DNA of 64,000 bases from Oribacterium sp. P6A1 (GTDB lineage: Bacteria > Bacillota > Clostridia > Lachnospirales > Lachnospiraceae), in contig NZ_JNKO01000004.1 of NCBI RefSeq assembly GCF_000702885.1, forward strand, positions 169,261-233,260, given 5' to 3'. Below the pieces are notes generated by a model. That model did not search any database. It saw only the letters and a list, made by a program, of their open reading frames with translations, and was not told the origin of the DNA. The translations under genes and the position numbers were made by a program. Below, piece by piece: positions 1 through 7,636 of the stretch (within the stretch, counting starts at the first letter, position 1; the number at the start of each line of letters is the position of its first letter).

Positions 1-43
1 TGACTTCGAAGGGGCAGTATTCCGGAGTAATTGTGTAAAACTA

Positions 44-73
44 TGTGGATAAACGGCATGAAAATGTGGATAA
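44..73 (-). promoter_or_regulatory. two perfect DnaA boxes in tandem
   Basis: The nonamer TGTGGATAA, the reverse complement of the consensus DnaA box TTATCCACA, occurs at 44-52 and again at 65-73 in the same orientation. The starts are 21 bp apart, two helical turns. The first 43 bases hold no gene I can recognise, so more boxes may lie to the left. They could be part of an origin, a DnaA titration site, or a DnaA-regulated promoter. Confidence 0.6.
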
Positions 74-774
74 ATCATCTTTGATAAGCAGAGAAAAACA
101 AGGACCAAAAACCGGGAAAAGAACAGGCAAAATTAAAGGAATAAAACACTGAATCCCAAAAGAATCACCCTGGAATTATTAAAGACAGCTGAATGTTTAT
201 CAGAGGAAATATTACTTTAAATACAGTTACGTATAAATACGGTATTAAATTTAGCTGAAAGAACGGGATTTGATCATGACATATAAATCGAAAAGGAAAT
301 ATCAAATATTAAGGAAATACAAGCATGAATTATGATTACAGCATGAATGATTTTAGAAGCCGTATGACTGATATGTGATAAAAGGGATGAATATATATTA
401 ATAATTACAGAGATAAATTCATTCTCTTTTTAAGATCCGGATTTTAACTGTGGAAGCATTTCAAAGAACATCTTTATATAGAAGATATAACTCTAAGAGA
501 ATAAAGATACGATCTAATCATGATCTTAAATATAATTGATGGTATGAGGTACCTGTTTATTCTGAATAAAATTTAATACACATTGTTAAAATTGTGGCAT
601 TTAGGAAGACCATGTGCTACTCTAAGCACACTGTATACAAAAAGGTTAGGACAAACTAATTTACGAAGGATAAATCCGACACCCCTGACCGGACAAGAGA
701 TGCAGAGAATTTCAACAGGTAAAAGCATATTGCTAAATGATAGCTTAAGTTGATTATGAGAAATGGAGAGCAGG
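74..774. other. AT-rich non-coding stretch
   Basis: About 700 bases of strongly AT-rich DNA with many stops in all frames. No credible gene, terminator or tRNA is visible. It directly follows the DnaA boxes, so it could act as an easily melted region, but no typical 13-mer or DnaA-trio pattern was identified with confidence. Confidence 0.5.
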
Positions 775-1398
775 ATGAATTATGTAAAAACTTTGATATC
801 GGCAGTTTTGGCCGGAATATGTATAGGTATAGGAGGAGTGGTTTTTTTGTCAGTGGAAGACAAGCTGGTGGGCTCATTCTTCTTTACAACGGGGCTTTTT
901 GTTATTTGTACCATGGGATTTCATCTTTTCACCGGTAAGGTGTGCTACGTGTTAAAGAATGACAGGACATATGCATTTCAGCTTCCTGTCATCTGGATCG
1001 GAAACCTGATGGGTACCACCCTGGTGGCTAAACTCGTATCTATGACCAGGATTTCAGGCATAGCACAGAAGGCAGCTGCATTATGCGATACAAAACTTTC
1101 TGACAGCTGCATCAGCCTTTTCATACTGGGTATCTTCTGTAATATGCTTATTTACATTGCAGTTGAAGGATACGGTAATATCCCGCACGAAACAGGCAAA
1201 TATCTGGCGCTTTTCTTTGGTGTGATGGTATTTATACTTTGCGGATATGAGCACTGTGTGGCGGATATGTTCTATTTTTCTGCGGCAGATATGTGGAGCT
1301 CTGAGGCAGTGATGCGGCTTTTGGTCATTACACTTGGTAATGTGGTCGGCGGCGTGGCATTTCCTATATGTAGGGCTTGTATGGCGAAAATAAAATAA
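775..1398 (+). CDS. formate/nitrite transporter (FNT) family channel
   Basis: A 207-residue, very hydrophobic protein with about six membrane segments. Family signatures are the glycine-rich first helix (GICIGIGG, residues 14-21), the middle motif FCNMLIYIAVEG (121-132) and GYEHCVADMFYF (157-168), which contains the conserved central histidine of the FNT pore at 160. FNT proteins form pentameric channels for small monovalent anions such as formate, nitrite or hydrosulfide. It is shorter than FocA (about 280 residues), like many clostridial members. I chose ATG 775 because GGAG lies six bases upstream and family members start this way; ATG at 763 is in frame but has no ribosome site. It stands alone with its own terminator. 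The exact anion cannot be told from sequence. Confidence 0.85.
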   Translation: MNYVKTLISAVLAGICIGIGGVVFLSVEDKLVGSFFFTTGLFVICTMGFHLFTGKVCYVLKNDRTYAFQLPVIWIGNLMGTTLVAKLVSMTRISGIAQKAAALCDTKLSDSCISLFILGIFCNMLIYIAVEGYGNIPHETGKYLALFFGVMVFILCGYEHCVADMFYFSAADMWSSEAVMRLLVITLGNVVGGVAFPICRACMAKIK

Positions 1399-1424
1399 TA
1401 GTAATAAAAAAGAAATGAAAAAGT

Positions 1425-1470
1425 AAGAGGGTAAAAGCAGAAAATGTCTGTTTTTTACCCTCTTTAATTT
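1425..1470 (+). terminator. intrinsic terminator after the FNT gene
   Basis: Perfect 12-bp stem, AAGAGGGTAAAA (1425-1436) with TTTTACCCTCTT (1453-1464), followed by a short T-rich tail. It separates the FNT gene from the next unit. Confidence 0.75.
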
Positions 1471-1716
1471 TAAGAAAAGCTTCTTTATTAAAAGAAAAGT
1501 ACTGCCTGAAAATATACACAGGGGGAATATACAGGGGATTTGATATGCGTAAAAAACAGTAAAAATAGATAAAAAATAAGTGAATATAAAAAACGTGATA
1601 TTCCTTATTACTACAGGCAAAAGCGCGATATAAATATATGATGTAATCTTTAACAGTATTATATTCATTCGTAATAAAAATATATGAAAATAGTACAAAA
1701 AGATGGTTTTTAAATA

Positions 1717-1745
1717 TAGACGGCTTTTCGGATTGCGGTTATAAT
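1717..1745 (+). promoter_or_regulatory. candidate sigma-A promoter for the DUF4143 gene
   Basis: TAGACG (1717-1722), 17-base spacer, perfect TATAAT (1740-1745). The -35 box matches only four of six bases. The rest of the gap 1471-1812 is AT-rich and shows nothing else. Confidence 0.45.
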
Positions 1746-1812
1746 TCAAAATAACAGCAAAATATTACCCCATAAAAAAGCTGTAGATTCAAGGGAGGAT
1801 GAGGAGGCAGCT

Positions 1813-3597
1813 ATGAAACTATACAAGAGACAGTATTATCTGAAAAAGATCCGAGAGTTCTATCAAGACAAAGAGCTGATAAAAGTCCTGACCGGAATAA
1901 GGGGCTGCGGCAAAACCTGCATGATGGAGATGATCATCAACGAGCTCCGGTGGAGGGGCAATGCTGCAGTGAATCTTATTCACATTGATCTTGATACGAA
2001 GGAATTCAGAAATATCAAAAACATTGAAAAGCTCCGAATCGCTATCAAGGAAAAGATGGTCCCATCCAAGGAAGGAACGATTTATCTTTTTATTGATGAG
2101 ATACAGATGATAGATGATTTCGAAACTCTTATCGAGACGCTGTATAAGGAAGGGAGATATTCCATTTTTCTTTCCGCTTCAAGCTCGTATCTTTTGAGTG
2201 ACAGCTTTAAGAATAAGTTCGAGAGCCATTACAAGGTATTTGAAATATTCCCGCTGTCTTATTCGGAATATGAGGGTATGAAGGATTTCATGAGCATGAA
2301 GAAGGAGGATAATCCTTTGCTGGAGTTTGCACGCTATGTACATGACGGCGGTCTTCCGAAGGTCCTTCAGTGCGATAATGCTCAGGAGAAGCAGAAGTAT
2401 ATTCTTTCGGTGCTTGAAGAGATATTCAAGAAGGATATCGCAAAGATGGAAAAAATCCGCCATGTTGTGTACTTCAAGCAGGTGCAGGATTACATCATTG
2501 ACACCTTCGGCGAAAGCATCAGCATGACCAGGCTCACAGACTATTTCAGAAACTATGTGAGGATCCCTGTGAAGAGGGAGACTCTGGAGAGATACCTGGA
2601 ACTTCTGGAGAAAGCAAAGCTTGTATACAGATGCAATCGTTTTGATATAAAGACCGAGAAGGAGCTTCAGGGAGATCAGAGATATTATCTTACTGATCTA
2701 GGGTTCTATTTTGCAAAGAAGACCGATTCAAAAGTTGATTACGGCCTGATCATGAAGAATATCATCTATATGTATCTGAAGAGCCGTGAGTACAACATCG
2801 CAACAGGACGAATCGGTAAGAGAGAATGTGATTTCGTACTGGCTGACATTGTAAATGCAGCTGAGCTTGATATGGAAGATGCGGAAGATACAAAACCTGT
2901 CAAGGCAGATAAAACAAAGAGCGGTTCAAAGGGCAACAAGGTAGTTGCTCAGGAAGTAAACAGAAATTCCATTACTGAGCGCATTAGACAGTTTAAGGCC
3001 AGCAGAAGTGCGGCAGCTGCAGCAGCAAAAGCTTCCGGTGCAGGTACCGTGGATAAATCACAGGATATGAAAGTTTCTGTCAGGGTAGATGATGAAGCTG
3101 CCGTATCAAATTCCATGTCGGATGCTCTCGCAGAGTATCTTGAGTCAAAGAAGAAAGGGAAGACCGGGAAGCTTACAGAACAGGCAGAAACTGCAGGAAA
3201 GGCCGAAGAGTTACTGCCTGAGGCTAAAGCCTTTGAAGAAGATACTGATGAGGGGTCAGTATCAGAGATAAGATCAGAGTTTAAGCCTGAAAAGGAGACC
3301 ATCGAAGTTGATGATGAGATCTTTGAGGGAGCTGCAGAGGCGGAGCCGGTTGATGATTTTGAAGACCTGATAGAAGAGGAAGAAGAACCGGAGTTTGTTC
3401 TTACAAACTTCAGATACATTAAATTCGCATTATCTACAGCTGATCCGTACAGAGAGCAGGTAGAATATGCAGCACTTGACAGCATTCGTGACAACTATCC
3501 GAAGTTTATGCTCACACTTGATTCAAAGCCACAGGAGCATAACGGCATAGTTCATCTGAATGCAATCGAAGCACTGAAAGAGGAGAAGGAGTTTTAA
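1813..3597 (+). CDS. AAA ATPase with split DUF4143-type C-terminal domain
   Basis: 594 residues. The N-terminal half is an AAA_14-type P-loop ATPase: Walker A GIRGCGKT (28-35), Walker B IYLFIDEIQ (90-98), then a serine-rich sensor stretch near 121-129. The C-terminal part belongs to the DUF4143/PD-(D/E)XK-like fold usually found behind this ATPase: the strand ECDFV (338-342) would normally be followed within about ten residues by an IQV-type strand, and here that strand (RYIKFA, 534-539) comes roughly 190 residues later. The inserted segment is rich in Ala, Ser, Glu, Asp and Lys and looks disordered. The family is widespread and its cellular role is not established. The start has a strong GAGGAGG site (1801-1807). 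It is a single-gene unit between terminators. Confidence 0.75.
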   Translation: MKLYKRQYYLKKIREFYQDKELIKVLTGIRGCGKTCMMEMIINELRWRGNAAVNLIHIDLDTKEFRNIKNIEKLRIAIKEKMVPSKEGTIYLFIDEIQMIDDFETLIETLYKEGRYSIFLSASSSYLLSDSFKNKFESHYKVFEIFPLSYSEYEGMKDFMSMKKEDNPLLEFARYVHDGGLPKVLQCDNAQEKQKYILSVLEEIFKKDIAKMEKIRHVVYFKQVQDYIIDTFGESISMTRLTDYFRNYVRIPVKRETLERYLELLEKAKLVYRCNRFDIKTEKELQGDQRYYLTDLGFYFAKKTDSKVDYGLIMKNIIYMYLKSREYNIATGRIGKRECDFVLADIVNAAELDMEDAEDTKPVKADKTKSGSKGNKVVAQEVNRNSITERIRQFKASRSAAAAAAKASGAGTVDKSQDMKVSVRVDDEAAVSNSMSDALAEYLESKKKGKTGKLTEQAETAGKAEELLPEAKAFEEDTDEGSVSEIRSEFKPEKETIEVDDEIFEGAAEAEPVDDFEDLIEEEEEPEFVLTNFRYIKFALSTADPYREQVEYAALDSIRDNYPKFMLTLDSKPQEHNGIVHLNAIEALKEEKEF

Positions 3598-3606
3598 ATA
3601 CATTAG

Positions 3607-3637
3607 AAGGTCTGTCCTGGGGGACAGACCTTTTGCT
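3607..3637 (+). terminator. intrinsic terminator after the AAA gene
   Basis: 11-bp stem AAGGTCTGTCC (3607-3617) with GGACAGACCTT (3622-3632), four-base loop, and a short T tail. Confidence 0.85.
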
Positions 3638-3778
3638 TTGAGAACAAATTCATTTTCATATAATTTCTAGAAATATTCCCTGATAAAGAAATGTTTATCC
3701 GGATAGTAGAGCCAAATAAAATGGTAGAAATAGAAGGAAATGTATGTTGTATAGGACATGAAAAGAGGTATTGGAATC

Positions 3779-3807
3779 TTGATACCGGATGGCAGTTGAA
3801 ATATAAT
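3779..3807 (+). promoter_or_regulatory. sigma-A promoter of the ABC lipoprotein gene
   Basis: TTGATA (3779-3784), 17-base spacer, perfect TATAAT (3802-3807). A transcript starting near 3814 would carry about 100 bases of leader before the lipoprotein start, including the structured element that follows. Confidence 0.8.
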
Positions 3808-3834
3808 GTTGACTGATTGCATTATAAGTCAATT

Positions 3835-3904
3835 ACAGGCTGCGGAAGACCGATCTGTCGGTGCCCGGAGTCAGAGTGCAGACGGAACTACCGCCTGTAT
3901 CGGG
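3835..3904 (+). ncRNA. candidate cis-regulatory leader RNA, three-way junction
   Basis: The leader of the ABC lipoprotein gene can fold into a three-way junction: closing helix ACAGGC (3835-3840) with GCCTGT (3893-3898), a hairpin ACCGA (3849-3853) with TCGGT (3858-3862), and a weaker hairpin GTC (3870-3872) with GAC (3881-3883). CCCG at 3864-3867 could also pair with CGGG at 3901-3904, which overlaps the ribosome site (GGGAGG, 3902-3907). That gives a plausible way to hide the site. I could not match it to TPP, cobalamin, ZTP, THF or purine riboswitch consensus from memory, so the class is unknown and a chance fold is possible. Confidence 0.4.
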
Positions 3905-3913
3905 AGGAAAATC

Positions 3914-5086
3914 ATGAAAAAGAATGTATTTTTAAAGAAGGTACTGGCCGCTATGGTAGCCGGTGCGATGCTTACAGGCTGCGGCAGTTCAACTGCAGCT
4001 ACAGGTGCAGCAACAACATCTGCAGAGACAAGCCCCGCAGAGACAACAGCGGCTCCTGAAACAAGTAAAGAAGCTGAAACAGAAAAGGCAGCAGAAACCG
4101 GGGCTGCAGCAGAGACAACAGCAGAAGAGAGCAGTGCGGCAGAGTCTCAGGAAGCGGCAAAAAGCGAGAGCGCTGCAGAGACTGAGGCCTTCGGAGACAC
4201 CTCTGACGGTGCCATGAAGATTGGTTCACTTAAGGGACCTACCACCATGGGACTTGTCAATCTTATGAATGAGGTTGAAAACGGTGATAAGAGCGGATAT
4301 CTCTTTGAGATGCAGACACAGCCGGATGTTATTCTCGGAAAGCTGGTGGCAGGAGAGCTCGATGCTGCCCTTATTCCTGCAAATCTTGCGGCTATAGCCT
4401 ACAACAAGACTAATCAGGGAGTAAGCGTCGTAGACATTAACACACTGGGCGTTCTTTACTGCGTTACTGCAGATGAAAGCATCAAAAGTGTAAAGGACCT
4501 TTCCGGAAAGACGGTTCTTTCTACAGGACAGGGCGCCACACCGGAGTATGCCCTCAACTATCTTCTTGAGAAGAATGAGGTTACGGATTGTGACCTTCAG
4601 TTCAAGTCTGAAGCAACGGAGATTGCAGCAGTGCTTTCAAAGGATCCTGCACAGATTGCTGTTCTTCCGCAGCCCTTCGTAACAGTGGCTATGGCTCAGA
4701 ATCAGGATCTTAAGATTGCATTCTCACTTACAGAGGAGTGGGATGCGGTTTCAGAGGATTCAAAGCTACTTACAGGTGTCACAGTGGTAAGAAATGATTA
4801 TCTCGAGAACAATGAAGATGCGGTTAAGGCATTCATTGAGGACCACAAGGCAAGCACCGAAAAGGCGGTTTCCGATGTTAAGGGAACAGCCGGACTGGTT
4901 GCAAAGTACGGAATCATTCCAAAGGCTCCTGTAGCGGAAAAGGCACTTCCCCAGTGCAATATCGTAGCTGTTACGGGTGAAGAGATGCAGAAGAGCCTTT
5001 CCGGATATCTCAAGGTGCTCTTTGATCAGAATCCTAAGTCAGTAGGCGGAAAGCTTCCTGAGGATGGTTTTTATTACGTAAAGTGA
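3914..5086 (+). CDS. ABC transporter substrate-binding lipoprotein
   Basis: 390 residues. It has a lysine-rich N-terminus, a hydrophobic stretch and the lipobox LTGC with the lipidated cysteine at 23, so it is an extracellular lipoprotein tethered to the membrane. Residues 29-98 are a low-complexity Ala/Glu/Thr/Ser linker, probably a flexible spacer through the wall. From about 100 onward it is a periplasmic-binding fold of the NMT1/SsuA/TauA type, which in other bacteria binds sulfonates, taurine, thiamine precursors, nitrate or guanidine-related compounds. ATG 3914 is chosen for its GGGAGG site (3902-3907) and because the lipoprotein signal begins there; longer reading is possible but unsupported. 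It has its own terminator, with matching permease and ATPase genes downstream. The substrate is unknown. Confidence 0.8.
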   Translation: MKKNVFLKKVLAAMVAGAMLTGCGSSTAATGAATTSAETSPAETTAAPETSKEAETEKAAETGAAAETTAEESSAAESQEAAKSESAAETEAFGDTSDGAMKIGSLKGPTTMGLVNLMNEVENGDKSGYLFEMQTQPDVILGKLVAGELDAALIPANLAAIAYNKTNQGVSVVDINTLGVLYCVTADESIKSVKDLSGKTVLSTGQGATPEYALNYLLEKNEVTDCDLQFKSEATEIAAVLSKDPAQIAVLPQPFVTVAMAQNQDLKIAFSLTEEWDAVSEDSKLLTGVTVVRNDYLENNEDAVKAFIEDHKASTEKAVSDVKGTAGLVAKYGIIPKAPVAEKALPQCNIVAVTGEEMQKSLSGYLKVLFDQNPKSVGGKLPEDGFYYVK

Positions 5087-5097
5087 TATAGTCATGT

Positions 5098-5144
5098 AAA
5101 GTGTCACAGTTTAGAACAGAGGGTTCTTACTGTGGCACTTTTTT
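5098..5144 (+). terminator. intrinsic terminator after the lipoprotein gene
   Basis: GTGTCACAG (5101-5109) pairs with CTGTGGCAC (5130-5138), with an inner AGAAC/GTTCT stem, and a run of six T follows. It should reduce read-through from the lipoprotein gene into permease and ATPase, giving more binding protein than transporter. Confidence 0.85.
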
Positions 5145-5168
5145 GCTAGAATATAAAGAATCTAAGAC

Positions 5169-5259
5169 TGACTCAGGAACGAAAGTTTGAAAGAGAACTT
5201 TCAAACTTAGCTGGTGGGTCATATACGAGCTCGGATGAACCCGGCTCGTGCCTGACCCA
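5169..5259 (+). ncRNA. candidate riboswitch-like leader with competing helices
   Basis: Two mutually exclusive folds are visible before the permease gene. In one, TGACTCA (5169-5175) pairs with TGGGTCA (5215-5221, one G-T pair), enclosing a perfect 11-bp hairpin (AAGTTTGAAAG 5183-5193 with CTTTCAAACTT 5198-5208). In the other, the same TGGGTCA pairs with TGACCCA (5253-5259), enclosing ACGAGC/GCTCGT (5225-5230 with 5244-5249) and CGG/CCG. The second stem ends two bases before the GGAG ribosome site (5261-5264). Unpaired GGAACGA and AGCTGG flank the first hairpin. The ACGA element and the transporter context recall guanidine riboswitches, but I am not certain of that consensus. Confidence 0.55.
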
Positions 5260-5270
5260 TGGAGATAATA

Positions 5271-6035
5271 ATGAAAGAAAACAGCAGTAAAGAGGCTATT
5301 ACTTTTTTGAAAAAAATAGGAATCATACTATTGTGGCTTATTATATGGCAGCTGCTGAGCGCCGCCATTCATAACAGCATCCTTATGGCAGGCCCCATTG
5401 AATCAGCGGCGGCCTTAAAGCAAATGATTTTAACGAGGGAATATTGGAACTCGGTTTTATTCTCTCTTCTCAGGATCATGGGAGGCTTTTGCTTCGGCTC
5501 AACAGCCGGAATCATACTTGCCTTATTGTCTTATCGGGTGAAGTTTATGGAGGATTTTCTTAAACCGGTCATATCTGTTTTAAAGGCAGTTCCTGTTGCG
5601 AGCTTTGTCATCATTCTGCTTATCTGGGCAGGCAACAGGATATTATCCTTTTATATAAGCGGGCTGGTTGTGCTTCCGCTTATATATATAAATACCCTGG
5701 GAGGGCTCAATGCAACGGATCCGAAGCTTCTGGAAATGGCGGAGGTATTCAGAATGCCGGGCATCAGACGGCTAAGATACATTTATCTGCCTTCGGTTTA
5801 CCCTTATCTTTACAGCGCTTTTCAGGCGTCCATCGGTATGGCATGGAAAAGCGGAGTGGCGGCGGAAGTTATAGGCCAGCCCCTTGGATCCATGGGAAAC
5901 GGACTTTATCAGGCAAAGATATATCTTGAAACAGCTGATCTTTTCGCCTGGACCGCTACCATAGTGCTGGTTTCATTTCTGCTTGAAAAGCTTATTCTCG
6001 GGGCCATGGGATTCTGCTTCGGAAGAGTGAAGTGA
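5271..6035 (+). CDS. ABC transporter permease, SsuC/TauC family
   Basis: 254 residues with about six membrane helices. The cytoplasmic EAA-type coupling loop is clear (EMAEVFRMPGIRRLRYIYLP, about 154-173), where the ATPase docks. The family (BPD_transp_1, SsuC/TauC/ThiX) forms the membrane channel of importers for sulfonates, taurine, pyrimidine precursors and related small molecules. ATG 5271 is preferred over the in-frame ATG at 5259 because GGAG (5261-5264) is correctly spaced only from 5271 and because 5259 lies inside the leader stem. It is separated from its lipoprotein by a terminator and a structured leader, so the permease/ATPase pair is probably regulated separately. Confidence 0.85.
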   Translation: MKENSSKEAITFLKKIGIILLWLIIWQLLSAAIHNSILMAGPIESAAALKQMILTREYWNSVLFSLLRIMGGFCFGSTAGIILALLSYRVKFMEDFLKPVISVLKAVPVASFVIILLIWAGNRILSFYISGLVVLPLIYINTLGGLNATDPKLLEMAEVFRMPGIRRLRYIYLPSVYPYLYSAFQASIGMAWKSGVAAEVIGQPLGSMGNGLYQAKIYLETADLFAWTATIVLVSFLLEKLILGAMGFCFGRVK

Positions 6036-6199
6036 ATTCCTGTGAATGTAAAATGCGTTAAGGAAAGATTGATTACTGCATGGAATACAAAGTTTCACGA
6101 GTTTTGTGGATTGCTGGAAAAAAGATGATCAAATTGATATTCATATATTAGAAATCAAAGTTATTTCATGAGGTATTAATCTAAAAGGAAACATGGAAT

Positions 6200-6805
6200 A
6201 TGCAGATATATTTCAAAGACATAACAAAGACCTATGATGGGAAAACTGTCCTTGATCATGTGAATCTTCACATTGATACGGGGTCAGATAACAGAGATGT
6301 GCTTCTAAGGGGGCCATCAGGCATAGGAAAGACGACGCTCTTAAGGATCATCGCCGGCCTCGAAAAGGCAGACAGCGGCAGTACAGAGATAAGCATGGGA
6401 GAGGCGGCCCACGGCGGAAACAGTCTTAAGGTGGGGATGGTATTTCAGGAGGACAGGCTTTTGGAAAAGCTTACGGCGGTTGACAATGTCTCCCTGGTGG
6501 ACCCTGCCGTTTCCCGGGAGAGGGCGAGAGAGGCTCTTTCAGAGATACTTCCGCCGGAAGCATTGGACAAGCCTGTAAAAGAGCTTTCCGGAGGAATGAA
6601 AAGGAGGGTGGCCATAGTAAGGGCCATGCTTCCGCCGTCGGATATGCTGGTAATGGACGAGCCCTTCACGGGGCTTGACCCGGATACGAGAGAAAGAGTC
6701 ATCGCTTACATCATGAAAAGTAAAGGAAAACGTCCACTGATTCTGGCTAGCCATGAGGTGGAGGGACTTCCGAAGATGAGAGAGCTGATTCTGGAACAAA
6801 AATAA
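6200..6805 (+). CDS. ABC transporter ATP-binding protein, SsuB/TauB type
   Basis: 201 residues, short for the family (about 240-260), with every catalytic motif present: Walker A GPSGIGKT (38-45), Q-loop glutamine 83 in VFQED, signature LSGGM (129-133), Walker B MLVMDEP (149-155) and the switch histidine 185 in LASHE. It powers import with the permease encoded 164 bases upstream. The shortness comes from the C-terminus ending soon after the switch region, so no regulatory extension is present. The ribosome site AAGGA is modest. The 164-base gap holds no gene and no clear terminator, so cotranscription with the permease is likely. Confidence 0.88.
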   Translation: MQIYFKDITKTYDGKTVLDHVNLHIDTGSDNRDVLLRGPSGIGKTTLLRIIAGLEKADSGSTEISMGEAAHGGNSLKVGMVFQEDRLLEKLTAVDNVSLVDPAVSRERAREALSEILPPEALDKPVKELSGGMKRRVAIVRAMLPPSDMLVMDEPFTGLDPDTRERVIAYIMKSKGKRPLILASHEVEGLPKMRELILEQK

Positions 6806-6897
6806 AAAAAGATCTGTATAAAGATTATTGAGGCAAATCTGCCCGGTTAAGGCAGGTTAGATTAAGCGGCAAAAGGCCATAAACAGGAGATTTAAGA

Positions 6898-7512
6898 ATG
6901 TACGAAATAGGACCTTACACCATAGAGGATAACCAGAAAAGAGAAGACAGAACGGAGCTTATAGACGGATATATCTATAAGATGAAGGCGAATCTGCCGA
7001 TTTACGGAGTGTATCTCAGAAATCTTTACGGCATGATCACACAGGCCTTAAATGGTACCGAAGAATATGCAAGAGCCTTCATGTATGTGGGGGTACGTCT
7101 TGATAAGGATGAGAAGACCTGCATAGTACCGGACATCTGCGTGGTCAGGGATGAGCAGCAGGTTGCGGGAGGTAAGTTTGTGGAAGGGGCTCCCGATGTG
7201 ACCATTGAGTTTCTGGGAAGCGATCTTGAGGACAGAAAACGGGATCTGTTCCTGAAACTTACAAAATACAGAGATGCGGGAGTGAAAGAGTACTGGATCA
7301 TAGATGTGGAGCATAAAGCCCTTATGGTCTACGATTTCTCTGATGTCACTCTTCCGAGGCACTATAGCTTTGATGATGAAGTACCGGCGGAAAGCATTGT
7401 GCCGGGATTCAGTATAGACTTTAAAGAACTGGAAGAGAAGGTAAAGAAATTCTATGAGATGGCGGAGTTTACCAGAAAGATGAAGGAAAAGAAGGCGCAG
7501 CAGGAAAAATAA
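6898..7512 (+). CDS. Uma2 family (DUF820) nuclease-fold protein
   Basis: 204 residues with the PD-(D/E)XK-like pattern of Uma2 proteins: the PDICVV strand (78-83), VTIEFLGS (101-108) with the acidic residue, and the late motif KYRDAGVKEYWIID (123-136). The end (about 180-204) is Lys/Glu-rich and probably helical. Uma2 proteins are numerous in cyanobacteria and some Firmicutes, with structural links to restriction nucleases, but a cellular role is not established. Start ATG 6898 follows a GGAG site. It stands between the ABC transporter and the wall-binding protein and has no evident link to either. Confidence 0.8.
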   Translation: MYEIGPYTIEDNQKREDRTELIDGYIYKMKANLPIYGVYLRNLYGMITQALNGTEEYARAFMYVGVRLDKDEKTCIVPDICVVRDEQQVAGGKFVEGAPDVTIEFLGSDLEDRKRDLFLKLTKYRDAGVKEYWIIDVEHKALMVYDFSDVTLPRHYSFDDEVPAESIVPGFSIDFKELEEKVKKFYEMAEFTRKMKEKKAQQEK

Positions 7513-7636
7513 ATCTGCCACAAATCTGCCACACCGATAATCTAGTTTAGCCCACAGGACCTCAGCTAATATAACCGGGAGCTCAGAAAGAGCAAATACA
7601 AAAACAACAGGATTTGGTTGATTAGGAGGTCAAAAA

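Noticed and set aside
1081..1749. Long open frame on the minus strand overlapping the FNT gene and the following gap
   Set aside because: Its 3' half is the shadow of the FNT gene and the rest is AT-rich sequence giving Ile/Phe/Leu-rich nonsense; no ribosome site and it crosses a terminator.
2949..3494. Serine-rich minus-strand frame of 181 codons inside the DUF4143 gene
   Set aside because: It mirrors the low-complexity acidic insert of the real gene; composition is explained entirely by that.
3835..3904. TPP, ZTP or THF riboswitch
   Set aside because: Core consensus segments of these classes could not be found; only general junction structure is seen, so the class is left open.
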